Shown here in pieces: positions 17,051 to 23,964 of a stretch of 64,000 bases of DNA (positions within the stretch are counted from its first letter, which is position 1; the number at the start of each line of letters is the position of its first letter). Origin of the DNA: Pedobacter quisquiliarum (GTDB taxonomy: Bacteria; Bacteroidota; Bacteroidia; Sphingobacteriales; Sphingobacteriaceae); contig NZ_BMIL01000008.1 of assembly GCF_014642175.1 (NCBI RefSeq), positions 62,001 through 126,000 of the forward strand, written 5' to 3'. Under the pieces are notes generated by a model. It was not told where the DNA came from and searched no databases. It was given only the letters and a program-made list of their open reading frames with translations. The position numbers were made by a program, and so were the translations under genes.

Positions 17051-17662
17051 CTAAGTATTGAGCTTAGACTTTTTCCAATTGATGTATCGAAATAGTCTAG
17101 TAAGTTCAATCAATTCTTCTCTTTCAGAAACGGATGGTAAGTCTTTTATCTCCACATACCCAATATCTAAAGCGTTTGACTTTTCGCCCAAGATATTGTC
17201 AAGCACCAGGTAGGTGGCAGTCAAGAAATCATCTTCTATATCCGAGTTATAATTTTCAATATATACTCTTAGGCCTACTCTATTAAGATCCTTTTTATTA
17301 TTAAGAGGAATGAAATACATACCTTTCGGGTCCAAGATTATATTGTTATATTTAGTAGTGTAGTCTTCTTTCACTGGCTTAAAGGCTATTACGTTCCAGT
17401 GCTCTAATCTAGGGGCGTTTTCTACTAGCGTTTCAACCTGGTTAAAAAAATTTACATCCCCTTCAGCTGTAATAATTAAATCCTGCTTTTCATCCGGGAA
17501 ACCTCCTACTTCAAAAAATAAGTGGTCGCAATATTCATGTAGATGTGAAAGAAAATCCTCCAATAACATTTCTTTCTCGTAATCATCATCAATTTGATTT
17601 AGAAAAAAATACCTGGCTTCGTTCCCTTTGAACCAGTCCCAAAATTGTTGTTCTTTAGACAT
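17051..17662 (-). CDS. Hypothetical protein, WDWF-type orphan possibly related to immunity proteins
   Basis: The 203-residue soluble protein opens MSKEQQFWDWFKGNEARYFF. It carries DLIITAEGD and VENAPRLEHWNVIAFKPVKED, a block I associate with uncharacterised proteins that start FWxWF and share LIISAdG and APxLxxWxVIkFrP. Aromatic and acidic residues dominate and no enzyme motif is visible. I cannot name a function. Homologues of this type are often found near secreted-toxin genes, which with the neighbouring 91-residue protein suggests an orphan immunity pair; this is weakly supported. The codons are AT-rich compared with flanking housekeeping genes. Confidence 0.65.
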   Translation of the reverse strand: MSKEQQFWDWFKGNEARYFFLNQIDDDYEKEMLLEDFLSHLHEYCDHLFFEVGGFPDEKQDLIITAEGDVNFFNQVETLVENAPRLEHWNVIAFKPVKEDYTTKYNNIILDPKGMYFIPLNNKKDLNRVGLRVYIENYNSDIEDDFLTATYLVLDNILGEKSNALDIGYVEIKDLPSVSEREELIELTRLFRYINWKKSKLNT

Positions 17663-17868
17663 AACTTAGATTTATATTGAGTGCTAATTTGCTATTTTCA
17701 AATGATACGGCCAGATTTCCTAATCAATGATTTGTATGGCACAAGATAGAATCCATTTATCAATATTCCCTCCTTATTTGATAATTGATCGTTGTCGCCT
17801 GATGCGAGGCAATGCAACATATCAAATCTTTCCCAATTAGGCCTGATCAATCTTTTTCTTTTTTGCCG

Positions 17869-17935
17869 ATTATCAAAAACTCATTCCATCAATCAAAGCT
17901 ATTTTTGCCATTTTTGATAATGAGTTTTTGATAAT
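17869..17935 (+). promoter_or_regulatory. 17-bp perfect inverted repeat flanking the recombinase promoter
   Basis: ATTATCAAAAACTCATT (17869-17885) and its exact reverse complement AATGAGTTTTTGATAAT (17919-17935) are separated by 33 bases. Between them is a -7 element, TATTTTTG (17900-17907). The half-site TTTTTGATAA is also repeated directly at 17911-17920 and 17925-17934. The right arm ends 10 bases before the recombinase ATG. This fits an operator or a res/crossover site for the serine recombinase. Confidence 0.65.
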
Positions 17936-17945
17936 AATCTATTAC

Positions 17946-18470
17946 ATGAAAATAGGCTACGCAAGGGTAAGTACAGCAGATCAAAATTTGGATCTTCAAT
18001 CTAGAGTGCTTACAGAATATGGATGCACAACAATCTACCAGGAAAAGATTTCTGGGAAGAATAAAGACAGACCGGAACTTAGGAAACTTCTGAAGAATTT
18101 TAAAAAAGGTGATCAAGTTGTTGTGTGGAAATTGGATCGGCTCGGTCGATCGCCTAGAGACCTAGTTGATCTCGTTGCACTTTTCCATGAACAGGATGTG
18201 AACTTCGTCAGCTTGCATGATCACATTGACACCACAACGGCTACAGGTAGGCTTACATTCAATATTTTTGCTTCTTTGGCAGAGTTTGAAAGAGAGATTA
18301 TACGTGAACGCACGAAGGCCGGGCTTGATGCCGCACGAGCAAGAGGAAAAACGGGTGGCAGACCAAAAGGTTTATCTCCTGAAAATCTGAAAGTGGCGTT
18401 GACTGCTCTCGATCTACATGATACAGGAAAATATGCCATTTCAGAAATTGACCTGTTATCGATATATTAA
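17946..18470 (+). CDS. Serine site-specific recombinase (resolvase/invertase) with damaged C-terminal HTH
   Basis: Started at MKIGYARVSTADQ because this is the invariant beginning of the family, with the nucleophile S9. The resolvase domain is complete (VVWKLDRLGRSPRDLVDL; FNIFASLAEFEREIIRERT). The usual arm GKTGGRPKGLSPENL follows. The helix-turn-helix should come next, but after GKYAISEI the frame reads DLLSIY and stops. In another frame the typical C-terminal end YRYIKHVKEANS continues at 18457-18495, so a small out-of-frame deletion removed roughly ten residues of the HTH. It should keep the catalytic domain but lose normal site binding. It sits next to a perfect inverted repeat and in an accessory island. 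Confidence 0.85.
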   Translation: MKIGYARVSTADQNLDLQSRVLTEYGCTTIYQEKISGKNKDRPELRKLLKNFKKGDQVVVWKLDRLGRSPRDLVDLVALFHEQDVNFVSLHDHIDTTTATGRLTFNIFASLAEFEREIIRERTKAGLDAARARGKTGGRPKGLSPENLKVALTALDLHDTGKYAISEIDLLSIY

Positions 18471-18681
18471 ACATGTAAAAGAAGCTAACAGTTAATCATG
18501 TATCATAGATACAGGTAGCTCAAGTCATTCCATCATCAAAAACCACTTAACGAGACAAGTCTGAACCCCATAGGTCCTCCTGCTAGAAAATTCACATAGC
18601 GTTTTGCGGCTTGGCGAATGGTGGTGGTTTGGAAAAGCATTTCCCAAACTTTTGTCATTGCCCTATTATAGCTAGTGCAAT
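18471..18681. other. Gap between recombinase and HigA
   Basis: About 210 bases. The first 25 (to 18495) are the out-of-frame remnant of the recombinase tail. The rest shows no gene or RNA I can identify. Confidence 0.4.
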
Positions 18682-18972
18682 CTACAGTTCGATAGAGATT
18701 TTCACTTTTCCACCAAGTCCTTTCTCTACGATGTCGAACAATGTCTTTAGGGTCAAATTGCTGCCGTTGTTTTCTATCCTCGAAATGTACTCGCGTTTTC
18801 GGTCTACAAGGTCGCCTAGTTCGCTCTGCGTTAGGTGTTTATCCTCTCTTGCCTTGCGCAACATTAGTCCGATTTTAAAACTTTCAAAATCCCTCTCAAG
18901 CTCATCACGTCGTTCAGTACCCTTTTGTCCATAGACAGTATTTTTAACCTCTTTCCAGCTTTTAGTTTCCAT
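18682..18972 (-). CDS. higA: HigA-type antitoxin, XRE/HTH family
   Basis: The 96-residue antitoxin has an N-terminal tail followed by a Cro/C1-type helix-turn-helix (about residues 34-85: KIGLMLRKAREDKHLTQSELGDLVD, then YISRIENNGSNLTLKTLFDIVEKGL). It would neutralise the RelE-like toxin encoded just before it and repress the operon through the 16-bp palindrome upstream. The start overlaps the toxin stop by 11 bp, in the toxin-first order typical of higBA. The symbol reflects family and gene order, not a close orthologue. Confidence 0.85.
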   Translation of the reverse strand: METKSWKEVKNTVYGQKGTERRDELERDFESFKIGLMLRKAREDKHLTQSELGDLVDRKREYISRIENNGSNLTLKTLFDIVEKGLGGKVKISIEL

Positions 18973-19315
18973 TCTGCTTGTTTTTTTGTTCGTAGTATTC
19001 TGCCATTAGGCGCAATCCCTTTTCAATTTCGCTTTTTGGGGTTTTCTGTGTCTTTTTCTGAAATCCGTTCAGCAGTATCACAAGTTTGTCGTTGTCGAAA
19101 AAACAAAATACACGCCAGATACTTGAGCCTAGTTGGATCCTTGCTTCGTAAAGGCCATCAGTTCCCACGAGAAATTTCAGATAATTGGATGGCACACGTT
19201 CAAGAGTTTCAATAGCCTCAATGATTTTGAAGATTTTATCCTGAACCTTTGTAGGTTGTTCAAGCAGGAATTTCTCAAAGTAATCTTTAAAAGCTACAAC
19301 CTCTCTTACTTTCAT
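18962..19315 (-). CDS. higB: HigB-type toxin, RelE/ParE superfamily
   Basis: The start at 19315 (MKVREVVAFKDYFEKFL) is chosen over an ATG 66 bases upstream because the operator and -7 element lie between the two. The 117-residue protein has the RelE/HigB fold pattern: KVQDKIFKIIEAIETLERVP, then DGLYEARIQLGSSIWRVFCFFD and VILLNGFQKKTQKTPKSEIEKG. The last is the typical Gp49/HigB-like ending with the basic catalytic surface. By family it should cut mRNA on the ribosome. It is the first gene of a two-gene operon with the antitoxin downstream, overlapping 11 bp. Confidence 0.87.
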   Translation of the reverse strand: MKVREVVAFKDYFEKFLLEQPTKVQDKIFKIIEAIETLERVPSNYLKFLVGTDGLYEARIQLGSSIWRVFCFFDNDKLVILLNGFQKKTQKTPKSEIEKGLRLMAEYYEQKNKQNGN

Positions 19316-19318
19316 AAA

Positions 19319-19339
19319 CAAAGGTAACTTATAAGTTAC
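19319..19339 (-). promoter_or_regulatory. higBA promoter and palindromic operator
   Basis: GTAACTTATAAGTTAC (19324-19339) is a perfect 16-bp palindrome. The minus-strand -7 element TACCTTTG (19319-19326) overlaps its edge, directly before the higB ATG (19315). Bound HigA would cover the promoter, giving autorepression. Confidence 0.75.
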
Positions 19340-19465
19340 TATAATGCAAGCCAATTTTGCTGTTAAAAGGGGGGAATGCATGCGGATTGATTGCTCTTTT
19401 TGTTATAAGTGCAAACTCTCAATAAAGCGTGCAATACAGAATCCGTTTTTTGCTTACTACCAAAT

Positions 19466-19561
19466 AAGGAGGAGGGAATAATGATAAGCGAGCATAATTG
19501 TTTTTGTAGAGATAATACTTCAGTATATTTATTCAAGATATATGATCTGAATACTATATGA
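19466..19561 (+). promoter_or_regulatory. Possible leader ORF with Shine-Dalgarno, coupled to the next gene
   Basis: AAGGAGGAGGG (about 19466-19476) stands five bases before an ATG at 19481 that opens a 26-codon frame (MISEHNCFCRDNTSVYLFKI...) ending TGA at 19559-19561. The stop overlaps the start of the next gene (ATGA at 19558). Such a strong SD is rare in this window. It could be a leader peptide or simply a translational enhancer. Confidence 0.4.
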
Positions 19562-20148
19562 TAGACACTGCACGTAGGAAGAAGCTTGCACTTCATTTGC
19601 GTCACTTATCAGTTGGATTAACCACCAATGACGAATTTGAAGAAGCTGTTACGGAAAGTATAACCCACGGTTGGCTACCTGAACAATATTATCGATCGAA
19701 ACAGGTAAAGAATGATGATCCAATCATACAACCAATGCTTGATCTTTGTTGGGGACTTTATGATGATACAAGGCAGCATAGGCTAACAAAATCAGATAAG
19801 CTGACGAAAGAAGCACTTAGGATCATTGCGCGCTCCATTTTATTTTTACACTCTGATAGGGAATATGAGTGGTCTTATTTCGACACAAATAATCCCTTCC
19901 TTAAGTTTTCATTGAAAGACCTAATACTAACAATTTTAACTCTCGGCCATCACTACATAAAAAAAAGGAAGGCACATTTAATTTCCTATTATCAATGGCA
20001 ACAACAGGGAGAATATGATGTATGGCCATTTTTCAGAAAAATTGACTACCAAAATCAGCTTGGCTTTCAGCCTTTCTTAAAACGTCATGAACCAACCCAA
20101 ACAGCGCTTGCAGCAACCATCAATAATGGCTCTAAACCAACTGCTTAA
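19558..20148 (+). CDS. Hypothetical cytoplasmic protein
   Basis: The 196-residue soluble protein starts MIDTARRKKLALHLRHLSVGL. It contains HGWLPEQYYRSK, MLDLCWGLYDDTR, ILFLHSDREYEW and a C-terminal VWPFFRKIDYQNQLG. It resembles uncharacterised Bacteroidota proteins of similar length beginning RRKKLA..LRHL..G with a conserved LCWGLYDDTR block. No catalytic motif, signal peptide or membrane helix is seen, and I assign no function. It is the last gene of the accessory island. The start overlaps a possible leader ORF. The tail after FLKRHEPTQ looks unstructured. Confidence 0.7.
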   Translation: MIDTARRKKLALHLRHLSVGLTTNDEFEEAVTESITHGWLPEQYYRSKQVKNDDPIIQPMLDLCWGLYDDTRQHRLTKSDKLTKEALRIIARSILFLHSDREYEWSYFDTNNPFLKFSLKDLILTILTLGHHYIKKRKAHLISYYQWQQQGEYDVWPFFRKIDYQNQLGFQPFLKRHEPTQTALAATINNGSKPTA

Positions 20149-20334
20149 TTTGTTAATATGCTGAAGCTTTTGATTTTGAATCTCATCAAATCAACAGGGT
20201 GGTTATCGTAAATCGGTAGAATAATGATAGTTACTTTAAGTTTTATTGCAAAATAAATGGCAAGAAATCAATAAAGTTGCTGTTGTATATATAAATCAGG
20301 AATATTTTTATCTTGGAAGAAATTTAACGCCTGA

Positions 20335-21291
20335 ATGAAATACGCTTCTTACTTGTTATTTATCAGCTTCCTCCTCCTGAAGCTGCCAGCTGCTGTATGC
20401 CAGCAGACTTACTATCTAAAAAACAGTGGTGAATATGTAAAGAAGAAAGAACAGGCTGATTTCATCCGCGTTGTTCAAAAGCGTATGAAAAATCAAGTCT
20501 TGTATCCGATATCAGACTTCTATCTAAGTGGCAATAAAAAAAGTGTAGGCTGGTCTTACATGAAAGTTCCACCAGTATATGAAGGCCAGTATCTTTCATT
20601 TTTTGAAACTGGGGCTACTAAACAGGTGATGAAATATGCAGGTGGCAAAATTGTAGATACTGTACAAAGTTATTTTCCGAATGGAAAGCTGTATAAGTCT
20701 TTACTGTATACTCAAGTTGGAGACAGCACCAATATTTACGTTATTACAGTTAACGATTCAACTGGAAAAAGCCTCGTGGCTAACGGGAATGGACAGGCAA
20801 TCTTTTATGATGACGCTTTCAAATACATCAGCGAGCAAGGCCGCATAAGCAATGGCAAATACGAAGGAGAGTGGAATGGTGTTTTTAAGACCAGCGGTTC
20901 ACTGCGTTTTAAAGAGTTTTACGTTGGGGGCAAGATGCTTAAGGGAGAAAGTGTTGATGAGCAAGGAAACGTTTTTCATTATACTAACCCTGAAGTTCCG
21001 CCCAGTTATGAAGGCGGTATAAATAATTTCTACAGGCATGTTGCAAGTGGGATCAGGTATCCACCCGCGGCGGCCGCCCAACGAATACAGGGCAAGGTTC
21101 ATGTTAAATTCTTAGTTCTTGCTGACGGTAAAATAGGCGGTGTGCATGTTATCAATGATGTACATCCAGCGTTAGCTGATGAAGCAATGCGCATTTTGAA
21201 ATCCTCCAAAAATTGGATTCCGGGTCGTCAGAAAGGAAGAATTGTGGAGATGACGTATATCATACCCATTTCATTTAGCCTCGGCTATTAA
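20335..21291 (+). CDS. Exported protein with MORN-like repeats and a C-terminal TonB domain
   Basis: The signal peptide (MKYASYLLFISFLLLKLPAAVC, cleaved near QQ) is followed by a beta-rich region. Its MORN-like strands are EGQYLSFFETGATKQVMKYAGGKI, YFPNGKLYKSL and YEGEWNGVFKTSGSLRFKEFY. Residues about 220-318 form a TonB C-terminal domain: GGINNFYRHVASGIRYPPAA, then IQGKVHVKFLVLADGKIG and a conserved hydrophobic end. Unlike true TonB it has no transmembrane anchor-proline arm, so it may be a periplasmic protein using the fold for contacts. It precedes the TM2 operon by 96 bp in the same direction; a link is possible but unproven. Confidence 0.8.
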   Translation: MKYASYLLFISFLLLKLPAAVCQQTYYLKNSGEYVKKKEQADFIRVVQKRMKNQVLYPISDFYLSGNKKSVGWSYMKVPPVYEGQYLSFFETGATKQVMKYAGGKIVDTVQSYFPNGKLYKSLLYTQVGDSTNIYVITVNDSTGKSLVANGNGQAIFYDDAFKYISEQGRISNGKYEGEWNGVFKTSGSLRFKEFYVGGKMLKGESVDEQGNVFHYTNPEVPPSYEGGINNFYRHVASGIRYPPAAAAQRIQGKVHVKFLVLADGKIGGVHVINDVHPALADEAMRILKSSKNWIPGRQKGRIVEMTYIIPISFSLGY

Positions 21292-21387
21292 TGAACTTAT
21301 GTTGAGCGCGCATGAGTGTAGCTGCATTTTCATGAGCTTGAAGGAGCGTGTTCGCGCTGAAAAAAGAAATATTACTCAAAACAAATA

Positions 21388-21726
21388 ATGGATTCAAACA
21401 AAGTAGACATGTTCATCATGTCAAATTCGAAGTTCTTCGAAAGTCATCAACTTCAATTTATCAGAGAGCGCCTAATCACCATCGATGATTCACACTGGCC
21501 GATGTTATCTACCATGCAACTAAAGGATCCAACTACAAGTTTGATCGTTTCCATACTAGCAGGTTCTCTTGGCATTGACAGGTTTATCATTGGAGATACC
21601 GGATTAGGCATTGGTAAATTGCTAACCTGCGGGGGTTTTGGCATCTGGGCAATTGTCGACTGGTTTATGATTCAGAAAGCAACGCGCGAGAAAAATATGC
21701 AGAAGATTCAGCACCTGATGTATTAA
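21388..21726 (+). CDS. TM2 domain-containing membrane protein
   Basis: The 112-residue protein has two C-terminal membrane helices forming a TM2 domain (about residues 48-100): SLIVSILAGSLGIDRFIIGDTGLGIGKLLTCGGFGIWAIVDWF. The G-x-x-G-x-D-R-F turn and the closing W-x-x-x-D are seen. The soluble N-terminal half, MDSNKVDMFIMSNSKFFES, may be a cytoplasmic interaction part. First gene of a four-gene chain with one- to four-base overlaps (TM2, DUF2752, DUF4870, M48). The function of bacterial TM2 proteins is unknown. Confidence 0.85.
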   Translation: MDSNKVDMFIMSNSKFFESHQLQFIRERLITIDDSHWPMLSTMQLKDPTTSLIVSILAGSLGIDRFIIGDTGLGIGKLLTCGGFGIWAIVDWFMIQKATREKNMQKIQHLMY

Positions 21727-22142
21727 TGAACTTAAGCAGAAACAGGCTTTATGCAATGCTTTTCCTTGCTTGTATAGCAGGGTATATTTGGACGTTCATC
21801 AACATGCAGGATACACATGCCGGACATTTGTCAGCGGAAGTCTGCCTATTCAAAAACGTCATGAATATACCCTGTCCTTCATGTGGCACGAGCCGCGCGG
21901 TTGTTGCACTCTTGCATGAGCACTATTCAGATGCTTTTTACATGAACCCGATCGGGTTCATTGTTGCATCGATCATGCTTCTCGCACCCATCTGGATAAT
22001 TGCAGATTTACTAAGAAGATCCAGCAGTTTATATCGGTGCTATAGACAAGCAGAGTTTGCGCTCCGGAAGCCACAATATGCTATTCCCATGGTCACGTTA
22101 GTTTTAGTAAACTGGATGTGGAACATTAATAAAGGCTTATGA
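21726..22142 (+). CDS. DUF2752 family membrane protein
   Basis: The 138-residue membrane protein has the DUF2752 hallmark CPSCGTSRAVVALLH (about residues 49-63), with cysteines in CPSCG, and the following MNPIGFIVASIM helix. Three to four transmembrane segments are predicted by eye (ends at about residue 20, 75-95, 120-135). A lone cysteine (C39, EVCLFK) may pair with the CPSCG. The family is widespread but uncharacterised. The ATG overlaps the TM2 stop by one base (TAATG), and the stop overlaps the next ATG (ATGA), so translation is probably coupled. Confidence 0.85.
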   Translation: MNLSRNRLYAMLFLACIAGYIWTFINMQDTHAGHLSAEVCLFKNVMNIPCPSCGTSRAVVALLHEHYSDAFYMNPIGFIVASIMLLAPIWIIADLLRRSSSLYRCYRQAEFALRKPQYAIPMVTLVLVNWMWNINKGL

Positions 22143-22576
22143 ACCATGTATTAGACGAAAATACCCTGCCCACGGAACATGAAGCGGAAGCAGCATCAAG
22201 CAGCTACCTCATGTCTCTGATTGCCATTATCGCAGGCCTGCCACTACCCATCGTGAATCTAATCGCGACCCTAATCTTTTATCTGGCAAACAGGAAGTCC
22301 ACGTACTTCGTCCGATGGCATTGTACACAAGCCCTGCTGTCACAATGCTCCTTGTTCCTCATCAACAGTTATGGATTTTGGTGGAGTATGTCCATTCTAT
22401 TCAGGGAACCAACCATCACCAGTAATTACATCGCCTATCTGCTTGCCGCATTCATCTTCAATTTAACGGAGTTCATCGTTACTGTTTATACTGCAATTCA
22501 GACCCGCAAGGGGATACATGTTGAATGGTGGTTCTATGGAAGTTTGACAAAGCTACTCTGTAAGCCATACCTATGA
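22139..22576 (+). CDS. DUF4870-like membrane protein
   Basis: The 145-residue membrane protein matches the DUF4870/Tic20-like arrangement of about three or four helices. These are SSYLMSLIAIIAGLPLPIVNLIATLIFYLA, then RKSTYFVRWHCTQALLSQ (the family's F-V-R-x-H-x-x-Q-A block), and two more helices ending at IQTRKGIHVEWWFYGSL. The acidic N-terminal 20 residues are likely cytoplasmic. It is third in the chain, with four-base ATGA overlaps on both sides. Function unknown; the partner of the M48 peptidase downstream is a natural guess but not shown by sequence. Confidence 0.75.
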   Translation: MNHVLDENTLPTEHEAEAASSSYLMSLIAIIAGLPLPIVNLIATLIFYLANRKSTYFVRWHCTQALLSQCSLFLINSYGFWWSMSILFREPTITSNYIAYLLAAFIFNLTEFIVTVYTAIQTRKGIHVEWWFYGSLTKLLCKPYL

Positions 22577-23373
22577 AAAAAGTAATTCTACAAGGATTTT
22601 CCATCGCCCTGCTTTTCTTTGCCAACTGGTTTATCTTGGCTCAAGTTGACTGGGTTGATTTGCTAAACATCAGGAAGGTTTCTGCCAGGAGCGAGGAGCG
22701 ACTTGGGACCGTGTTTTACAACTGGTTTCGCAAGTCTGATCGGGAGCGCAGCGATCCAGCGTTGAGCAAAGCAGTGGATAGCATTATAAACCAGATCTGC
22801 ACATCAAATAACATTGACCGTGGTTCATTGAAGGTTCATGTGCTCGAGAATCCGCAGGTAAATGCATTTGCTTTGCCGGACGGACATCTGGTTATATATA
22901 CAGGGTTGATTAACAGCGTTGAAAATGAAGCGGAACTTGTTGGTGTCGTGTGCCATGAGATTGCCCACATTCAGTTAAACCATGTCATGAATAAGTTGAC
23001 CAAAGAAATTGGCTTATCCGTGTTGCTGTCTATGACCACGGGAAACAGCAACTCCAGGGTAATAACAAAGGCAGCGAAAGTGCTGTCATCTTCTGCATTT
23101 GACCGTGAGCTGGAGAAAGCCGCTGACCTGGAGGGTGTACGATACATGATAAAGGCGAATGTGAATCCCGAACCTTTTGCGAACTTCCTTTCTAAACTGG
23201 GCAACGACAAAGAGGAGATGCCTGAATATTTAACATGGGTTAGCACGCATCCGCAGTCTAAGGAACGCGCAGAATATGTTGAAAAATATGGAAAGAATAA
23301 GGTTAAACACGGACGCCAGATTTTATCGGCTCAAACCTGGAACAGTGTAAGGGCGTTATTGAAGCAGAGATAA
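22573..23373 (+). CDS. M48 family (HtpX/Oma1-like) zinc metallopeptidase
   Basis: The 266-residue peptidase has one N-terminal membrane segment or uncleaved signal (ILQGFSIALLFFANWFILA). The M48 core follows: NAFALPDGHLVIYTGLI, the zinc motif HEIAH (128-132), and the third ligand region FDRELEKAADLEG with E181. STHPQSKERAEYV is the conserved TxxP-like ending. Members act as membrane-linked proteases in quality control or in maturing outer-membrane proteins (BepA and LoiP types). It is last in the TM2/DUF2752/DUF4870 operon and joined by an ATGA overlap, suggesting one membrane complex; this is inference. Confidence 0.9.
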   Translation: MKKVILQGFSIALLFFANWFILAQVDWVDLLNIRKVSARSEERLGTVFYNWFRKSDRERSDPALSKAVDSIINQICTSNNIDRGSLKVHVLENPQVNAFALPDGHLVIYTGLINSVENEAELVGVVCHEIAHIQLNHVMNKLTKEIGLSVLLSMTTGNSNSRVITKAAKVLSSSAFDRELEKAADLEGVRYMIKANVNPEPFANFLSKLGNDKEEMPEYLTWVSTHPQSKERAEYVEKYGKNKVKHGRQILSAQTWNSVRALLKQR

Positions 23374-23479
23374 TTTAGATTTGATTGTCCGGCTGCTCTT
23401 ACTGCGACATTGAGGTATCTAATTTCAACATTGACAATTCCTTCAGAAATTCTTACGATTTATTCTATTATTTTGCGGC

Positions 23480-23884
23480 ATGAACTACTTTTTGGTAAAA
23501 TCAGAACCTTTTAAATACAGCTGGGATAAATTTAACGAAGATGGGCGTACCTTCTGGGATGGTGTAAGGAACTACCAGGCCCGGAACAATATGAAGGAGA
23601 TGAAGGAGGGCGACCTCGTGCTTTTCTACCATAGCAATGAAGGCAAATGCGTAGTTGGCGTTGCTAAAGTTGTAAAGGAATATTATCAGGATCCAACTAC
23701 GGAAGATCCGAACTGGGTGGTTGTTGATCTCGCGCCAGTGGAGGCGTTAGCAAACCCTGTGAGCCTTGCACAAATTAGAGCGGAAGAAAGCCTTGCGGAT
23801 ATAGCGCTGATCAAACAAGGCAGGTTATCTGTTATGAAATTAAAAGACACAGAGTTTGACAAAATTCTGGAGATGTCTCAATAA
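23480..23884 (+). CDS. EVE domain-containing protein
   Basis: The 134-residue EVE-domain protein starts MNYFLVKSEPFKYSWDKF. It then shows DGVRNYQARNNMKEMKEGDLVLFYHSN and VVGVAKVVKEYYQDPT, the core of the PUA-like fold, ending RLSVMKLKDTEFDKILEM. EVE domains bind modified bases in nucleic acids. In Bacteroidota the single-domain form is a conserved housekeeping protein rather than a restriction component. No modification-dependent nuclease partner is nearby. It is probably its own unit. Confidence 0.9.
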   Translation: MNYFLVKSEPFKYSWDKFNEDGRTFWDGVRNYQARNNMKEMKEGDLVLFYHSNEGKCVVGVAKVVKEYYQDPTTEDPNWVVVDLAPVEALANPVSLAQIRAEESLADIALIKQGRLSVMKLKDTEFDKILEMSQ

Positions 23885-23922
23885 TGTTTACTAAAAGCTG
23901 ACAATTTTAAAACAATTTATTG

Positions 23923-23964
23923 TATAGTGGGTTTTATTCATATCTTAGGGTACAATCCACTATA
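23923..23964 (+). promoter_or_regulatory. Inverted repeat closing on the start codon of the next gene
   Basis: TATAGTGG (23923-23930) is complementary to CCACTATA (23957-23964), whose last base is the A of the ATG. In the RNA this 8-bp stem would hide the start codon, suggesting translational control. It could alternatively be an operator. Confidence 0.4.

Noticed and set aside
18500..18681. Transposase or phage-gene remnant after the recombinase
   Set aside because: Translations in all frames near it gave no recognisable motif; only the recombinase tail itself is supported.
16301..20334. Exact target-site duplications bordering the accessory island
   Set aside because: No convincing direct repeat pair was found by eye; a computed repeat search would be needed to decide.
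23480..23884. Modification-dependent defence role of the EVE protein
   Set aside because: The single-domain form is a widespread housekeeping protein and no McrBC-like partner is nearby.
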